Shown here in pieces: positions 22,704 through 23,005 of a DNA stretch of 23,005 nt (position 1 is its first letter; every line of letters begins with the position of its first letter). The translations under genes were made by a program, and so were the position numbers. This DNA is from Diplocarpon mali. Taxonomy: Eukaryota > Ascomycota > Leotiomycetes > Helotiales > Drepanopezizaceae. The notes below the pieces were generated by a model. It was not told the DNA's origin. It ran no database searches and worked only from the letters and a program-made list of their open reading frames with translations. The stretch spans positions 1-23,005 of the forward strand of contig JAENRP010000507.1 of NCBI GenBank assembly GCA_024741835.1, given 5' to 3'.

Positions 22704-22904
22704 ACTATATAAGTCTCTCTCCCTATTGGCAAAAGCTATTATACTATACTAGCATCCGCAAGGAGTATAGAAGCTCTTGCTATACTAAGACTTGCCTCGT
22801 CGGACATTAATAGCGATGCTATAAGAAGAAGTGGTCGTTTGGCAAAGAGAGTATTATCTAATAATAGTTCTCCCTATCCTTTAAAGAGAACTAAGGAAAA
22901 CTGA

Positions 22905-23005
22905 CGCCTAGGTTGGTTCTATTTTAATTGTTTTTTTACAATTCTATAGTTTATTTGTTTATTTTACTAGTTTCTTTTTCTAACTCCTGGGCCTAGCCTA
23001 TAGGT
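22905..23005 (+). repeat. Conserved 3' tail of E2
   Basis: Matches 5088-4987 on the minus strand. It contains a palindrome clipped by the window edge (22979-23005). Confidence 0.8.
22979..23005. repeat. Dispersed palindrome clipped by window edge (E2 tail)
   Basis: Core TCCTGGGCCTAGCCTATAGG; outside the ORF; same site as 4987. Confidence 0.8.

Larger units (their letters stand above)
19440..22904 (+). pseudogene. Family E paralog 2 (E2), large unknown protein, best-preserved copy
   Basis: One frame of 1,155 codons runs without indels from ATA 19440 (probably a former ATG) to TGA 22902-22904. It is interrupted by several dozen Gln-type stops but is less degraded than the copies on the left. 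Order of features: a helical N-terminal half shared with E1 (EEGFLGFDDFLENELKIKGI, ~19690); a linker with two palindromes (20325, 20511); an acidic DSEDDLIDEENN segment (~20555); a conserved block starting MFKDFSFEKFYTLYK (21024); a palindrome at 21741; KGG-x4-DALIGRRL (~22250); a fourth coding palindrome (22563); an Asp/Asn run (22674-22703); and a basic end RRSGRLAKR (~22830). The basic tail may bind nucleic acid or direct nuclear import; that is inference. No known catalytic motif is visible. The 1.8 kb 3' part is repeated on the minus strand at 5089-6973. Confidence 0.8.

Noticed and set aside
22544..22732. Minus-strand ORF of 62 codons
   Set aside because: It is antisense to the E2 C-terminal region and its palindrome and Asp/Asn run.
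8268..22904. A nuclear code in which TAA and TAG mean Gln, as in ciliates
   Set aside because: Catalytic Asp to Asn, Cys to Tyr, ATG to ATA and Trp to TGA changes occur together with CpA/TpG depletion, and the enzymes have lost active-site residues. RIP explains all of this; a code change explains only the stops.
1..23005. Fungal mitochondrial DNA with GC-cluster palindromes
   Set aside because: AT richness and GC-rich palindromes fit superficially, but the content is a nuclear-type LINE and Ty3/Gypsy element and no mitochondrial gene, tRNA or rRNA was seen.
4192..23005. CRISPR array
   Set aside because: The palindromes are scattered irregularly over kilobases, lie inside coding sequence and have no spacer structure.

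Overview
The window looks like an AT-rich, repeat-filled block of a filamentous ascomycete (Pezizomycotina) nuclear genome that has been heavily damaged by repeat-induced point mutation (RIP). CpA and TpG are depleted and TpA is everywhere. No frame stays open for long, but long single-frame protein sequences reappear if most TAA/TAG codons are taken as former Gln codons and TGA as former Trp codons. Conserved residues have changed in the direction RIP predicts: Asp to Asn, Cys to Tyr, Gly to Ser or Arg. I see no intact gene; the window is a graveyard of mobile or multicopy genes.

Layout. (1) 1-1209, minus: an unrecognised ORF that probably runs off the left edge. (2) 1210-1745: non-coding, with a small tandem repeat. 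(3) 1746-3477, minus: a gag-like ORF1 of a Tad1-like LINE; no endonuclease or reverse transcriptase ORF follows it. (4) 3478-7985: pieces of a large unrecognised protein family, called 'family E' here: an internal plus-strand fragment, a 5'-truncated minus-strand copy, and two copies of an AT-hook-like segment in opposite orientations. The two E pieces form an inverted repeat of about 1.07 kb. (5) 8268-15376, plus: a Ty3/Gypsy retrotransposon with gag, protease, reverse transcriptase, RNase H and integrase, all decayed; I found no LTRs. (6) 15581-18877 and 19440-22904, plus: two full-length but diverged family E pseudogenes (E1 about 1,100 codons, E2 1,155 codons) in tandem, with a pyrimidine-rich, TATA-containing promoter-like gap between them.

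The most unusual signal is a dispersed palindrome of about 29 bp (arm close to TTGACTCGCAGGCC and its reverse complement), seen 19 times. It sits inside the E genes and the Gypsy element, is usually read in one phase as a peptide like LTxRPGLRV, lies at linkers between enzyme domains in pol, and occupies matching positions in the diverged paralogs E1 and E2. Family E and this palindrome are the best candidates for something undescribed.
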